Virus record (IMG/VR): IMGVR_UViG_3300021961_000697 | Span: 1-22,462 of that record | DNA length: 22,462 bases | Source of the DNA: a virus | Reading direction: 5' to 3' (one strand) | Shown: positions 6,736 to 14,203 of the stretch, in pieces | Position numbering within the stretch: the stretch's first letter is position 1 | Layout of the letters: every line of letters begins with the position of its first letter | Notes under the pieces: model-generated | The model's input: only the letters and a program-made list of their open reading frames with translations | The model's database searches: none | Told to the model about the DNA's origin: nothing | Translations under genes and position numbers: made by a program

Positions 6736-7932
6736 ATGAAACAATTTATCGAACAACAAATGGAAGCCCGTGCAAAAGCATGGGAAGCCGCAAAGAAGAT
6801 TCTTGATGTTGCAACCGCAGAAAAGCGTGACTTGACAGCAGAAGAATCACAGTCATACGAGCGCATCAGCAAAGAACTTGAGGATCGCCAAGCAACAATC
6901 GAGAAGCTCCGCGCCGATGAGGCTCGTGAACTTCGTTTGGATGCAGCAACACGCGAGTTCGCAGACCAGGTTCGTCCTGTCGCTGACGCACCACGCGGTG
7001 TTCGTTCAGATGCCGATGTCATCCGCTCGATGGCAAAAGGCGAGATCCGTTCACACTCGTTTGAAAAGCGCGATGTCGTAAAGACTTCGACTGGTTCACC
7101 AGTACCAACATCGTTCTACGACCAAGTCATCATGCTTGCTCGTCATGTTGGTCCGATGCTCCAGACTTCAACAATCTTGAACACGGCATCAGGTGAGAAC
7201 CTTCAGATTCCATCGCTTGCTCAGTATTCAACTGCGGCAATCACTGGTGAAGGCACAGCAATCGCTGAGAGCGATCCGGTATTCAACTCGTTCATCACCT
7301 TGGGTGCATACAAGTATTCGTTCCTCGTGCAACTCTCAACAGAGTTGATCGAAGACAGCGGTGTTGACATCCTCGGATTCTTGGCAACCGAAGTCGGCAA
7401 CGAACTCGGCTACCGAGTCAACGCAGCATTGACAACTGGTACAGGCACAAACCAACCAAAAGGTATCGTCGCAGCATCTGCTGCCGGCGTAACTGGCGGA
7501 ACGGGTGTGTCGGGTGCGTTCACAGCAGACAACTTGATCAGCTTGGTCTACTCGGTAGACACAGCAGGTCGTCGTTTGGCTGGTTCGGGCTTCCAGATGA
7601 ACTCGTCTTCAATCGCGAAGATGCGCTCTCTCAAAGACACAGCCGGGAATTACGTATTCTCGCCTGCACTCAACGCCGATGCACAAGACTTGCTCTTGGG
7701 CTACCCGGTCTACGAGAACCCAGCAATCGTTGACACAGGACTTAGCGCGAAGTCGGTAATCTTCGGACACCTTCCTTCGTACTATGTTCGTCAAGTTGGC
7801 GGCATCAAGTTGGATCGCAGCGATGACTACGCATTCAACGCAGGCCTTGTTACCTTCCGCGCAACAATGCGTGTTGACGGCAACTTGCCACAAACATCAC
7901 ATGTCAAACACTTCATCGGTAACGCTGCTTAA
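6736..7932 (+). CDS. Major capsid protein (HK97 fold)
   Basis: This 398-residue precursor forms the icosahedral shell. Residues 1-75 are highly charged and helical (coiled-coil delta domain, the built-in scaffold). A variable basic segment around 85-115 is the likely protease cleavage region. The capsid fold follows, with 'SPVPTSFYDQVI' at 121-132, 'GEGTAIAESDPVF', 'FLVQLSTELIEDS', 'TGTGTNQPKGIV' and a terminal 'FRATMRVDGNLP'. These are typical HK97 family landmarks and the length is normal. The start is fixed by GGAG at 6727-6730, 5 nt before the ATG. It has its own promoter, leader and terminator, so it is probably the most strongly expressed gene here. Confidence 0.94.
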   Translation: MKQFIEQQMEARAKAWEAAKKILDVATAEKRDLTAEESQSYERISKELEDRQATIEKLRADEARELRLDAATREFADQVRPVADAPRGVRSDADVIRSMAKGEIRSHSFEKRDVVKTSTGSPVPTSFYDQVIMLARHVGPMLQTSTILNTASGENLQIPSLAQYSTAAITGEGTAIAESDPVFNSFITLGAYKYSFLVQLSTELIEDSGVDILGFLATEVGNELGYRVNAALTTGTGTNQPKGIVAASAAGVTGGTGVSGAFTADNLISLVYSVDTAGRRLAGSGFQMNSSSIAKMRSLKDTAGNYVFSPALNADAQDLLLGYPVYENPAIVDTGLSAKSVIFGHLPSYYVRQVGGIKLDRSDDYAFNAGLVTFRATMRVDGNLPQTSHVKHFIGNAA

Positions 7933-7956
7933 TTAGAGCAACCGATAACAGACATG

Positions 7957-7974
7957 ACAGTCCGCAAGGACTGT
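7957..7974 (+). other. GCAA-capped hairpin after the capsid gene
   Basis: ACAGTCC and GGACTGT form a perfect 7-bp stem closed by a GCAA (GNRA-type) tetraloop. It has no T-run, so on its own it is not a terminator. It lies just upstream of the stronger terminator and could protect the 3' end of the capsid mRNA. Confidence 0.55.
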
Positions 7975-7984
7975 GACTAGGATT

Positions 7985-8024
7985 AAGCCTCGGCAAGGTC
8001 GTGCAGGACTTGCCGAGGCTTTCC
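7985..8024 (+). terminator. Terminator-like hairpin between capsid and modification genes
   Basis: A perfect 13-bp stem (7985-7997 with 8009-8021; core GCCTCGGCAAG) has an 11-nt loop and is followed by TTTCCTGT. The T-run is short, so termination may be partial. It would lower expression of the downstream glycosyltransferase cassette relative to the capsid. Confidence 0.75.
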
Positions 8025-8042
8025 TGTATCTGCACTAAACTT

Positions 8043-8048
8043 AGGAGG
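8043..8048 (+). promoter_or_regulatory. AGGAGG ribosome site serving two overlapping starts
   Basis: A consensus Shine-Dalgarno sequence lies 3 nt before ATG 8052 and 5 nt before GTG 8054. The two starts overlap as ATGTG in different frames, so one site must serve both or choose between them. Confidence 0.8.
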
Positions 8049-8051
8049 ATC

Positions 8052-8276
8052 ATGTGGGAAAAAGTAATAGTCAAAGGACGACCGGTGGAGATGCCGGGAT
8101 ATTTAGCGGAGCGTTTGCTCCGAGCGGGCGTAGCGCACTTGTTGGAAACATCCGACCTGCCAATCCCGACAGACTCCGAGTCCTCTGGTATAGCAACGCA
8201 CCTTGGAGTGCCACAGGATACGGACAACAAACCGCACAAGTCATCCAAAGGCTCGCGAAAGAAGGCCACCAAGTAG
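8052..8276 (+). CDS. Small protein overlapping the GT4 gene
   Basis: This 74-residue protein begins 'MWEKVIVKGRPVEMPGYLAERLLRAGVAHLL', written here only to show its fold-like character: a short beta hairpin then a helix ending in 'LLRAGV'. This resembles small 'LLxxGxVxxv' phage proteins found near capsid genes. The remainder, from about residue 36, is polar and ends in Lys-rich 'SSKGSRKKATK', so it looks disordered. It lies almost wholly within the glycosyltransferase reading frame (223 nt shared). Function is unknown. A longer version starting at 8001 would begin inside the terminator and is less likely. Confidence 0.6.
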   Translation: MWEKVIVKGRPVEMPGYLAERLLRAGVAHLLETSDLPIPTDSESSGIATHLGVPQDTDNKPHKSSKGSRKKATK

Positions 8277-9349
8277 CGGTCCACGCAATGTACGGACTTG
8301 CGGGTTCGTCATCGGTTTGGAATGGTTTCAAAATCTATCCGCAAGGATTGGCTGCATACAGCGACGATGTACTTGTCGCACACACAATGGAATGGGCGAA
8401 CCAAGATCTGTCGACACCGACATTGATGATGACTTTGTTTGATGTGTGGGTGTTGAAATCTGAATCGTTGAAAACTTGGAAGAACATCGCGTCATGGGTT
8501 CCTATCGATCATCAGCCGACACCGCCAGATGTGTTGGCTTGGTGTGAGCGCGACAATGTAAAACCAATCGCGATGTCGAAGTTTGGTTCACGAATGTTTG
8601 ACTTGGCAGGTGTCGAGCATCTTTATGTTCCTCACGCAATCGAACCTGTGTTTCAGCCAACCGAGTCGGTGACTTTGGCGAATGGCAGAAAGATGACTGG
8701 CCGAGAGTTCATGGGTTGGGAAGAAGACAGATTCGTGGTGTCGATGGTTGCGACGAACAAAGGTGCGCAACCTGCCCGTAAGGCTTGGGCCGAGAACATT
8801 CTTGCATTCTCGATCTTCGCCAAAGATCATCCTGATGCGGTGCTGTATCTGTACACCGAGCCTGATGGTGCGATGGCTGGTATCAACCTGCCGACATTGT
8901 TGGATGCGGTCGGCATATCAAAAGACAAATATAAAGTCGTTGACCAGTACGCCTATCGGCACGGCATGCCACAGAATGTGATGGCTGCGATGTACACGGC
9001 GTCCGATGTTCTGTTGGCTTGCTCGATGGGTGAAGGTTTCGGTATACCTGTCATCGAAGCGCAGGCTTGCGGTTGTCGTGTGATTGTCTCAAACTTTACG
9101 GCACAACCTGAGCTGGTTGGTGAAGGTTGGACGGTTGAGGGTCAGCCTTGGTGGGATGCGGCGCAACGCTCATGGTTCTTCACACCTAATGTCCCTGACA
9201 TCGTGAATGCCCTCAAAGCGGCCTATAACGCGCCTAGGAGCCGTTCTCAGGACGCCATAACCCATGCCCAAGGGTATGGAGCCGACACCGTATTTGAGCA
9301 GTATTGGAAGCCTGTAATGAAGGAGTTGTCCGCATGGTGCCGGTCGTAA
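8054..9349 (+). CDS. Glycosyltransferase, GT4-type (GT-B fold)
   Basis: This 431-residue enzyme is predicted to transfer a sugar from a nucleotide-sugar donor. Residues 41-60 'LRVLWYSNAPWSATGYGQQT' give the first Rossmann strand and glycine-rich loop. The donor domain has 'GEGFGIPVIEAQACG' at 326-340 with the E-x7-E pair E327/E335, followed by 'IVSNFTAQPELV'. Residues 1-40 look unstructured and are encoded in the stretch shared with the small ORF. There is no in-frame ATG, GTG or TTG between the GTG at 8054 and the Met near residue 79, which is too late for the fold, so the GTG is the only usable start. It is the first gene of a six-gene modification cassette. The acceptor is not known; the capsid is the obvious candidate. 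Confidence 0.85.
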   Translation: MGKSNSQRTTGGDAGIFSGAFAPSGRSALVGNIRPANPDRLRVLWYSNAPWSATGYGQQTAQVIQRLAKEGHQVAVHAMYGLAGSSSVWNGFKIYPQGLAAYSDDVLVAHTMEWANQDLSTPTLMMTLFDVWVLKSESLKTWKNIASWVPIDHQPTPPDVLAWCERDNVKPIAMSKFGSRMFDLAGVEHLYVPHAIEPVFQPTESVTLANGRKMTGREFMGWEEDRFVVSMVATNKGAQPARKAWAENILAFSIFAKDHPDAVLYLYTEPDGAMAGINLPTLLDAVGISKDKYKVVDQYAYRHGMPQNVMAAMYTASDVLLACSMGEGFGIPVIEAQACGCRVIVSNFTAQPELVGEGWTVEGQPWWDAAQRSWFFTPNVPDIVNALKAAYNAPRSRSQDAITHAQGYGADTVFEQYWKPVMKELSAWCRS

Positions 9350-9987
9350 TCATCCCAGTCTTAAACCGATACGACCTACTTGAACGCTGCATAGATTCAC
9401 TCGACTTCCCAGTCGACAAGATCATCATCATCGACAACGGAGGCAAGATCGAAGAGGATTGTTTGGTGATGCCACGCCACAGTCGGCACGGCAAAACCTA
9501 CATCTTGGACATGCCAAGCAATCTTGGTGTGGCGACATCTTGGAATCTTGGAATCAAGATGACACCGTTCGCATCTGGTTGGATTCTTCTCAACTCGGAC
9601 GCCTGGTTCATGCCAAACAAACTTGAACAATTCTGGGAACAGTGCTACCCGAACGAGATACATCTGACAGGTTCACCAGAATGGGCTTGTGCATGGATCG
9701 GTTCAAGCGTCGTCAAAGATGTCGGTCTGTTCTGTGAAGCATTCCATCCTGCCTACTTCGAAGACAACGACTATGAGCGTCGCGCTGTGCGTCTCGGCAA
9801 AACAATCCGCAAATCACAAGACATCATCATGCACGACAACTCGTCAACACTTCTATCCGATGTCGCCTATCAGGCAAAGAACTCGGCGACATTCAACTCG
9901 AACCACGAACTGTTCAAGTTGCGTAACGCACGACTTGACGCAGGTCAATGGGATCTGCAACGCCGACTAGACCTGAGTTGGGATTGA
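9334..9987 (+). CDS. Glycosyltransferase, GT2-like (GT-A fold)
   Basis: This 217-residue protein starts with 'PVVIIPVLNRYDLLERCIDS' (3-22), the typical GT2 opening, followed by 'IIIIDNGG', 'NLGVATSWNLGI' (63-73) and an 'NSD' metal-binding variant of DxD at 87-89. Acidic 'FEDNDYERR' at 142-150 is a plausible catalytic-base region. I chose ATG 9334 because AGGAG at 9321-9325 precedes it by 8 nt and the conserved fold starts immediately. It overlaps the previous gene by 16 nt and abuts the next by TGATG. Donor and acceptor are unknown. Confidence 0.82.
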   Translation: MVPVVIIPVLNRYDLLERCIDSLDFPVDKIIIIDNGGKIEEDCLVMPRHSRHGKTYILDMPSNLGVATSWNLGIKMTPFASGWILLNSDAWFMPNKLEQFWEQCYPNEIHLTGSPEWACAWIGSSVVKDVGLFCEAFHPAYFEDNDYERRAVRLGKTIRKSQDIIMHDNSSTLLSDVAYQAKNSATFNSNHELFKLRNARLDAGQWDLQRRLDLSWD

Positions 9988-10553
9988 TGGCCAAATACCA
10001 CAAGTATCTCGGCGAACATCCCGATGTCGAAGCGATGTACCAAGCAGAGGACGCCGAAGAGTTTGATGCCTGGTATCAGTCGGATCTGCGACCGATGGGA
10101 TACCGCCTTCTTTCAACAACGATGAACGCATTCTCGTTCAACACGATTCTTGACATTGGTTGCGGCAAAGGTACACAAACACATCTGATGGCGTTACGCA
10201 ACCGAAAGATTGTCGCCTACGACATCTCGCCAACCGCGATACGCAAAGCAAAAGCGTCATACCCTGGTATCGACTTTCGTGTCGGTGATGGTCTGACCGC
10301 AGCGAAGTCAGGTGAATACGATTGTGCGGTCATGTCGCAAACCTTGTACATGCAACCCGACTGGCAACAAGTGATCGCCGAAACAGCAAAGCGATGCGAC
10401 TGGCTTATCGTCCACGAGTATGTCCCGTTGAAGACTCAATGGTGTGTGCCGGACATACAAAGTTTGCAAGCCGAGTTTGAGAAACATTGTTCCATTGACA
10501 CGAAGATTGTGATGAACGACAACCGCATACTGCTAATAGGAGAGACACGCTGA
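9987..10553 (+). CDS. SAM-dependent methyltransferase (class I)
   Basis: This 188-residue protein has the S-adenosylmethionine loop 'ILDIGCGKG' at 54-62, the acidic residue after strand 2 ('VAYDIS', D79), and 'FRVGDGL' at 97-103. It begins directly at the TGATG junction with the GT2 gene and ends at TGATG with the GT17 gene, so it is an integral part of the cassette. The context suggests O-methylation of a sugar, or another glycan-capping step, rather than DNA methylation. No DNA methyltransferase motif of the NPPY type is seen. Substrate is inferred only. Confidence 0.8.
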   Translation: MAKYHKYLGEHPDVEAMYQAEDAEEFDAWYQSDLRPMGYRLLSTTMNAFSFNTILDIGCGKGTQTHLMALRNRKIVAYDISPTAIRKAKASYPGIDFRVGDGLTAAKSGEYDCAVMSQTLYMQPDWQQVIAETAKRCDWLIVHEYVPLKTQWCVPDIQSLQAEFEKHCSIDTKIVMNDNRILLIGETR

Positions 10554-11287
10554 TGAGAGTCTTTGATTGCATCCTGTTCAACCAAGAACACGACATGCTC
10601 GAATGTCGACTATCAGAGATCGGCGAAGTCGTAGACAAGGTCATCATCGTCGAATCATCCACGACCTTTATGGGTCAACCCAAACCACACGGCATAGACC
10701 TTGACAGGCTGTACAAATGGCGAGACAAAATCCACTACGAAACATTTGAACCAAACCCGTATCAACTTGGCTGGGCCGCAGAACACGCACAACGCGACCA
10801 CCTGTTTGTCGCGCTACAACAATTCTCACCAGAAGCACAAGACATTGTGACGGTCGCAGACTGTGACGAGATATGGAACCCAGCCGACATCGAGATATTG
10901 AAAGAAGGTTGGCGTGGCTACATCATGAAGCGTCTAGTCATGTCCGCCTATTGGCGTCTATCGGACGAACACACAATGGTTGCAGGACCTTACGGTCAAC
11001 GCGCTGGTGGTGCGCAACACATACGCTCGAATCGTGAACGGCTACCGAACCTGCGATCAGGTTGGCATGTGTCGTGGATGGGTGGACCTGAATGGGCTGC
11101 GAACAAAATGCGATCCTTCTCCCACCAAGAACTTATGGTCGATGACCCTGAAGGATTCATGGCTGAGAACTATCGGATCGGTCGCTCGATACGCGGCGAA
11201 CAGTTGATCGAAGTACAAATGGATGATTCATGGATTGAGTGGATTCGTGAAGGGAAGGCTCCGTTGTCGTGGTACCGTCGCCGGTAG
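10553..11287 (+). CDS. Glycosyltransferase, GT17-like
   Basis: This 244-residue protein opens with 'MRVFDCILFNQEHDMLECRL' (1-20), then 'KVIIVESSTTFMGQPKP' (29-45), and has 'VADCDEIW' with D103/D105 as a DxD-type site. Near the C-terminus 'SGWHVSWMGG' and 'KMRSFSHQE' complete the GT17 pattern, a family that includes N-acetylglucosaminyltransferases. AGGAGA at 10538-10543 precedes the ATG. It overlaps neighbours on both sides (TGATG, and 19 nt with the next gene). The exact sugar cannot be told from sequence. Confidence 0.82.
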   Translation: MRVFDCILFNQEHDMLECRLSEIGEVVDKVIIVESSTTFMGQPKPHGIDLDRLYKWRDKIHYETFEPNPYQLGWAAEHAQRDHLFVALQQFSPEAQDIVTVADCDEIWNPADIEILKEGWRGYIMKRLVMSAYWRLSDEHTMVAGPYGQRAGGAQHIRSNRERLPNLRSGWHVSWMGGPEWAANKMRSFSHQELMVDDPEGFMAENYRIGRSIRGEQLIEVQMDDSWIEWIREGKAPLSWYRRR

Positions 11288-11934
11288 CAATCATCTCACC
11301 ATTCGAGCAAAACTATTGGGATCGGTTCGGTGCGAACTTTGTTGCATCCATTGAGGCGTTGACGGTCAAACCGCAAGAGGTGATTCTGGTGACGACCGCC
11401 AGAGTTGATGTGCCTGACTGGTGGAAGGTTGTCCCATATTGGGATGATCGGATCTGGCCGTGTGTGAATGTTGGTGTGCGTGAAGCAACAGCCGAATGGT
11501 GTACACATCTGCCAGTCGATGACCTGATGGACGCAAACTTCTTTGACGGTTTGATTCTTGAAGGTGACGCGGTGAATGTGCGCGGTCGGTGGAATGGCGG
11601 TTTGTGTTACGGCACACCTGACCAATATCAGAACCTGCTCAATATGCGAAACAACGGTATGCCAGGGCTTGCGGTTATTCGTCGCAAAACTTGGTTGAAG
11701 ATTCCTTACCGTTCCCACAAATATGTTGACTGGGTTCATTGGTGCGAGATGCGTTCACACAATGTTCAGGCATCGTTTGATTCGCGTTGTGTGTGGACTT
11801 GGGTTCGACATGATGATGCGTTGACGGCACAGTCTGATCATCAGGCTGAGCAGGATGTGATTAACTTCTGTGGGTTGTTGAAGTCGGGTCGGGTTGTGCC
11901 TGGTGAGGATTGGCCGCCGAAGTTGGCTGAATGA
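11269..11934 (+). CDS. GT-A-like glycosyltransferase, divergent
   Basis: This 221-residue protein starts at GTG within the end of the GT17 gene. Features compatible with a GT-A fold are 'VAIISPFEQNYWDRF' (6-20), 'PQEVILVT' (35-42), a 'PVDDLMD' acidic segment at 82-88, and 'VDWVHWCEMRSHNV' (153-166). The family is less certain than for its neighbours; a degenerate or specialised GT2 is the best guess. Position inside the cassette and the ATGA overlap with the next gene support a role in the same pathway. Confidence 0.6.
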   Translation: MVPSPVAIISPFEQNYWDRFGANFVASIEALTVKPQEVILVTTARVDVPDWWKVVPYWDDRIWPCVNVGVREATAEWCTHLPVDDLMDANFFDGLILEGDAVNVRGRWNGGLCYGTPDQYQNLLNMRNNGMPGLAVIRRKTWLKIPYRSHKYVDWVHWCEMRSHNVQASFDSRCVWTWVRHDDALTAQSDHQAEQDVINFCGLLKSGRVVPGEDWPPKLAE

Positions 11935-12548
11935 TTCTCCAAGACTTGAAAGATCGCCACAAAGGTGAACAGGTTTGGGTGTGTGGTTCTGGTCCAAGTA
12001 TGGGATGGGTGACACCACAGTTCTTCGAAGGCAAAACTGTGGTCGCAATCAACGAGGTTGGATTCGTGTTCGGACTTGAAGACTTCTATACGGCGACAAA
12101 CTATTCAACTCATCATCCTGTAGTGGCGGGCAATGTGGCTGCAAACCCGCATCAAATCTTCGTCACACCAGACATGAACTTGGAAGCAAGCGACATGACT
12201 GCGACGCATGTCGGGTCAGGTAATCACATCACCTTCCGACCACATGCACCATTCTGGCGACCTGATACCGACTGGCCGACCGACCCAGATGTGCTGATTA
12301 CTGGTGGCACTTCGGCACATATCGCAATGCACCTTGCCTGCTATATGGGTGCGTCACAAATCAACCTTGTCGGTGTTGACCTCGGACTTGTTGATGGGCA
12401 GGAGAACTTCGCTGGGTATCGCAAGTCGAATGGTGCGATGGATGGTTGGCGTCAACAGTTCGGTGTGGTTGTCAACAAGTTGCGTGAGTTGTATGGAGTA
12501 AGATTCTTCAGACTTCAGCCATCACTTGAGTTGTTGATTGTTGAGTAG
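11931..12548 (+). CDS. DUF115/Maf-like (possible glycan transferase)
   Basis: This 205-residue protein has 'WVCGSGPSM' at 16-24, then 'KTVVAINEVG', and a second conserved block 'GGTSAHIAMHLACYMG' (125-140) followed by 'INLVGVDLG' (144-152). This arrangement resembles DUF115 proteins, which include Maf-type flagellin glycosyltransferases, and more loosely some sialyltransferase-like folds. It closes the modification cassette and overlaps the previous gene by ATGA. The enzymatic activity is an inference from context. Confidence 0.6.
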   Translation: MILQDLKDRHKGEQVWVCGSGPSMGWVTPQFFEGKTVVAINEVGFVFGLEDFYTATNYSTHHPVVAGNVAANPHQIFVTPDMNLEASDMTATHVGSGNHITFRPHAPFWRPDTDWPTDPDVLITGGTSAHIAMHLACYMGASQINLVGVDLGLVDGQENFAGYRKSNGAMDGWRQQFGVVVNKLRELYGVRFFRLQPSLELLIVE

Positions 12549-12559
12549 GATAGGAACCT

Positions 12560-13186
12560 ATGAGTATCGTCAATGGTTACGCGACCAGAAATCAAATTAA
12601 AGCCGCGCTCAGAATCGGCACAGCCGACACACAAGACGACGAACTCATAGACAACTGCGCCGGTGCAGCCAGTCGACTCATTGACGGTTATGCAAACCGA
12701 CAGTTCTGGGCATATGGTTCAGCGACGACACGAGTGTTCACCGCAGGTGACGAGTATGTATGCGAGATTGACGACATCTCTTCATCGACATTAACTCTCA
12801 AAACTTCGACTATGGCTGACGGCAACTTTGATGTCACATGGTCAGCGACCGATTATCAGTTGGAACCAGTGAACGGAATCTTGGATGGACTGACAGTTCC
12901 TTACACACGCATCCGTGCAGTCGGCGACTATCTGTTCCCAACCTTAAACGCAAACTACGGCTCGGAAGCATTAGTACAACTGACCGCAGTTTATGGTTGG
13001 CCGTCTGTGCCTGAGCCGATCACACAAGCCGTCATCATTCAGGCGTCAAGAATCTTCAAGCGTTACGATTCACCGCTCGGCGTTGCCGGCTTCGGAGACT
13101 TGGGTGCGATACGAGTGACACGCGCACTCGACCCAGATGTCGCACAACTAGTCGAGCCATATCGCCGAATGCGAATGTTTGCATGA
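12560..13186 (+). CDS. Head-tail connector (gp6-like adaptor)
   Basis: This 208-residue protein has 'ATRNQIKAALRIGTADTQDD' near the N-terminus, 'LIDNCAGAASRLIDGYANRQF' as helices, a beta-rich middle with 'VNGILDGLTVPYTRIRAV', and 'AVIIQASRIFKRYDSPLGV' near the end. This is the pattern of gp6-type connectors, which bind under the portal ring. Length is within the range for actinophage connectors. It overlaps the following gene by ATGA. Confidence 0.8.
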   Translation: MSIVNGYATRNQIKAALRIGTADTQDDELIDNCAGAASRLIDGYANRQFWAYGSATTRVFTAGDEYVCEIDDISSSTLTLKTSTMADGNFDVTWSATDYQLEPVNGILDGLTVPYTRIRAVGDYLFPTLNANYGSEALVQLTAVYGWPSVPEPITQAVIIQASRIFKRYDSPLGVAGFGDLGAIRVTRALDPDVAQLVEPYRRMRMFA

Positions 13187-13593
13187 GCGCAACAGTCACC
13201 GAACTCAAAACAGGTTTACAAACCCGTCTCGCAACAATCACGAACCTTCGCGCCTACGCACAACAACCCGACCAGGTCAACCCGTCGCTCGGCGGTATCG
13301 CCTGGCCGACACTCGAATCAATCACCTATCACGGTGCGATGCGCAACGGACTCATAACCCATGTCTTCACAGTCAGCGTCATCGTCGGTCGCGCAGCGGA
13401 ACGCACAGCACAAAACCTGATGGACACCTACCTGTCGTATGACAATGGAATCCGTGCCGCAATCGAAGCCGATCCGACACTCGGCGGATACGCACAAACA
13501 TTGATCGTGGAAGAAGCAACCAACATCTCAACAGTTGACGCGAACGACACAACCTACCTGACAGTCGACTTTCGTGTCGTGGTGTACGCTTAA
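13183..13593 (+). CDS. Tail completion / tail terminator-like protein
   Basis: This 136-residue protein has an N-terminal helix 'VTELKTGLQTRLATI', a 'GRAAERTAQNLMDTYL' segment, 'IRAAIEADPTLGGYA' and a final strand 'TYLTVDFRVVVYA'. This matches small tail terminator or completion proteins placed between connector and major tail protein. Position is the strongest evidence. It could alternatively be a head-closure protein, since no separate one is recognised here. Confidence 0.6.
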   Translation: MSATVTELKTGLQTRLATITNLRAYAQQPDQVNPSLGGIAWPTLESITYHGAMRNGLITHVFTVSVIVGRAAERTAQNLMDTYLSYDNGIRAAIEADPTLGGYAQTLIVEEATNISTVDANDTTYLTVDFRVVVYA

Positions 13594-13597
13594 ACCT

Positions 13598-13765
13598 ATG
13601 GCAAAGTTCCAGGTGGTTGAAGGCTTCACGGTGTTGGGTAAACAATATCCATCCACTATTGATGGCGAAGATGTCGATCATCTAGACTCTCTACTGCAAT
13701 CGGGTCGCATTGTTCCGGTAGCGGATAAATCAACCTCGAACGCCGACACGGCAGGAGATAAATAA
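13598..13765 (+). CDS. Small protein, 55 residues
   Basis: It starts 'MAKFQVVEGFTVLGKQYP' and contains 'LDSLLQSGRIVPV', then a polar tail. It sits between tail terminator and major tail protein. The 'LLxxGxV' segment is loosely similar to that in the small protein at 8052. The ATG at 13598 follows the previous stop directly; a longer start at 13574 would lie inside the previous gene. No function is recognised. Confidence 0.6.
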   Translation: MAKFQVVEGFTVLGKQYPSTIDGEDVDHLDSLLQSGRIVPVADKSTSNADTAGDK

Positions 13766-13767
13766 TC

Positions 13768-14175
13768 ATGGCAAAGTTAGTTCTCACCAACGCAACAGTC
13801 AGTCTCAACGGAACAGATATTTCGAATGATGTGGCTGCAATCACGCTCTCGACCACCGCTGCCGAAGTACCAACAACTTCGTTCGGCTCTGGTGGCGCAG
13901 TAACCCGCGTCGCAGGCCTCATCGATAACTCAGTGACATTGTCACTGCATAATGAATACTCATCAGTTGAAGGTTTGATCTTCCCGTTGATCGGATCAAC
14001 TGCCGTCACTATGGTGATTAAAGCAAGCACAGCATCACCAAGCACAGCAAACCCCAGTTACACATTCTCGGTTCTTTGCACTGAATGGACTCCAGTCAAC
14101 GGTGCTGTCGGCGAATTGAACACAGCCGATGTCACTTGGCCAATCAGCGGAACAATCACCAAGGCAACTGCTTAA
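13768..14175 (+). CDS. Major tail protein (tail tube)
   Basis: This 135-residue beta-rich protein begins 'MAKLVLTNATVSLNGTDISN', followed by 'VAAITLSTTAAEVPTTSFG', 'SVTLSLHNEYSSVEGLIFPL', and ends 'GELNTADVTWPISGTITKATA'. The start-strand pattern, 'VT..SFG' and the final 'W.I.G.IT' match tail tube subunits that stack as hexamers around the tape measure. AGGAG at 13753-13757 precedes the ATG. Its place just before the tail assembly chaperone is diagnostic. Confidence 0.85.
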   Translation: MAKLVLTNATVSLNGTDISNDVAAITLSTTAAEVPTTSFGSGGAVTRVAGLIDNSVTLSLHNEYSSVEGLIFPLIGSTAVTMVIKASTASPSTANPSYTFSVLCTEWTPVNGAVGELNTADVTWPISGTITKATA

Positions 14176-14203
14176 TTCTTAACAAAACAATCAGGAGGAA
14201 AGA

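Noticed and set aside
8010-8041. Promoter for the modification cassette (TTGCCG ... TAAACT)
   Set aside because: The spacing is 20 nt and the -35 match is poor; it lies in the terminator arm.
8001-8051. Upstream extension of the 74-residue ORF
   Set aside because: It would start inside the terminator loop without a ribosome site, while AGGAGG precedes ATG 8052.
8056-8062. GGGAAAA as a frameshift site
   Set aside because: It fits the X_XXY_YYZ rule only in the GT4 frame, and a -1 slip there leads to a stop within a few codons, not to the overlapping small ORF.
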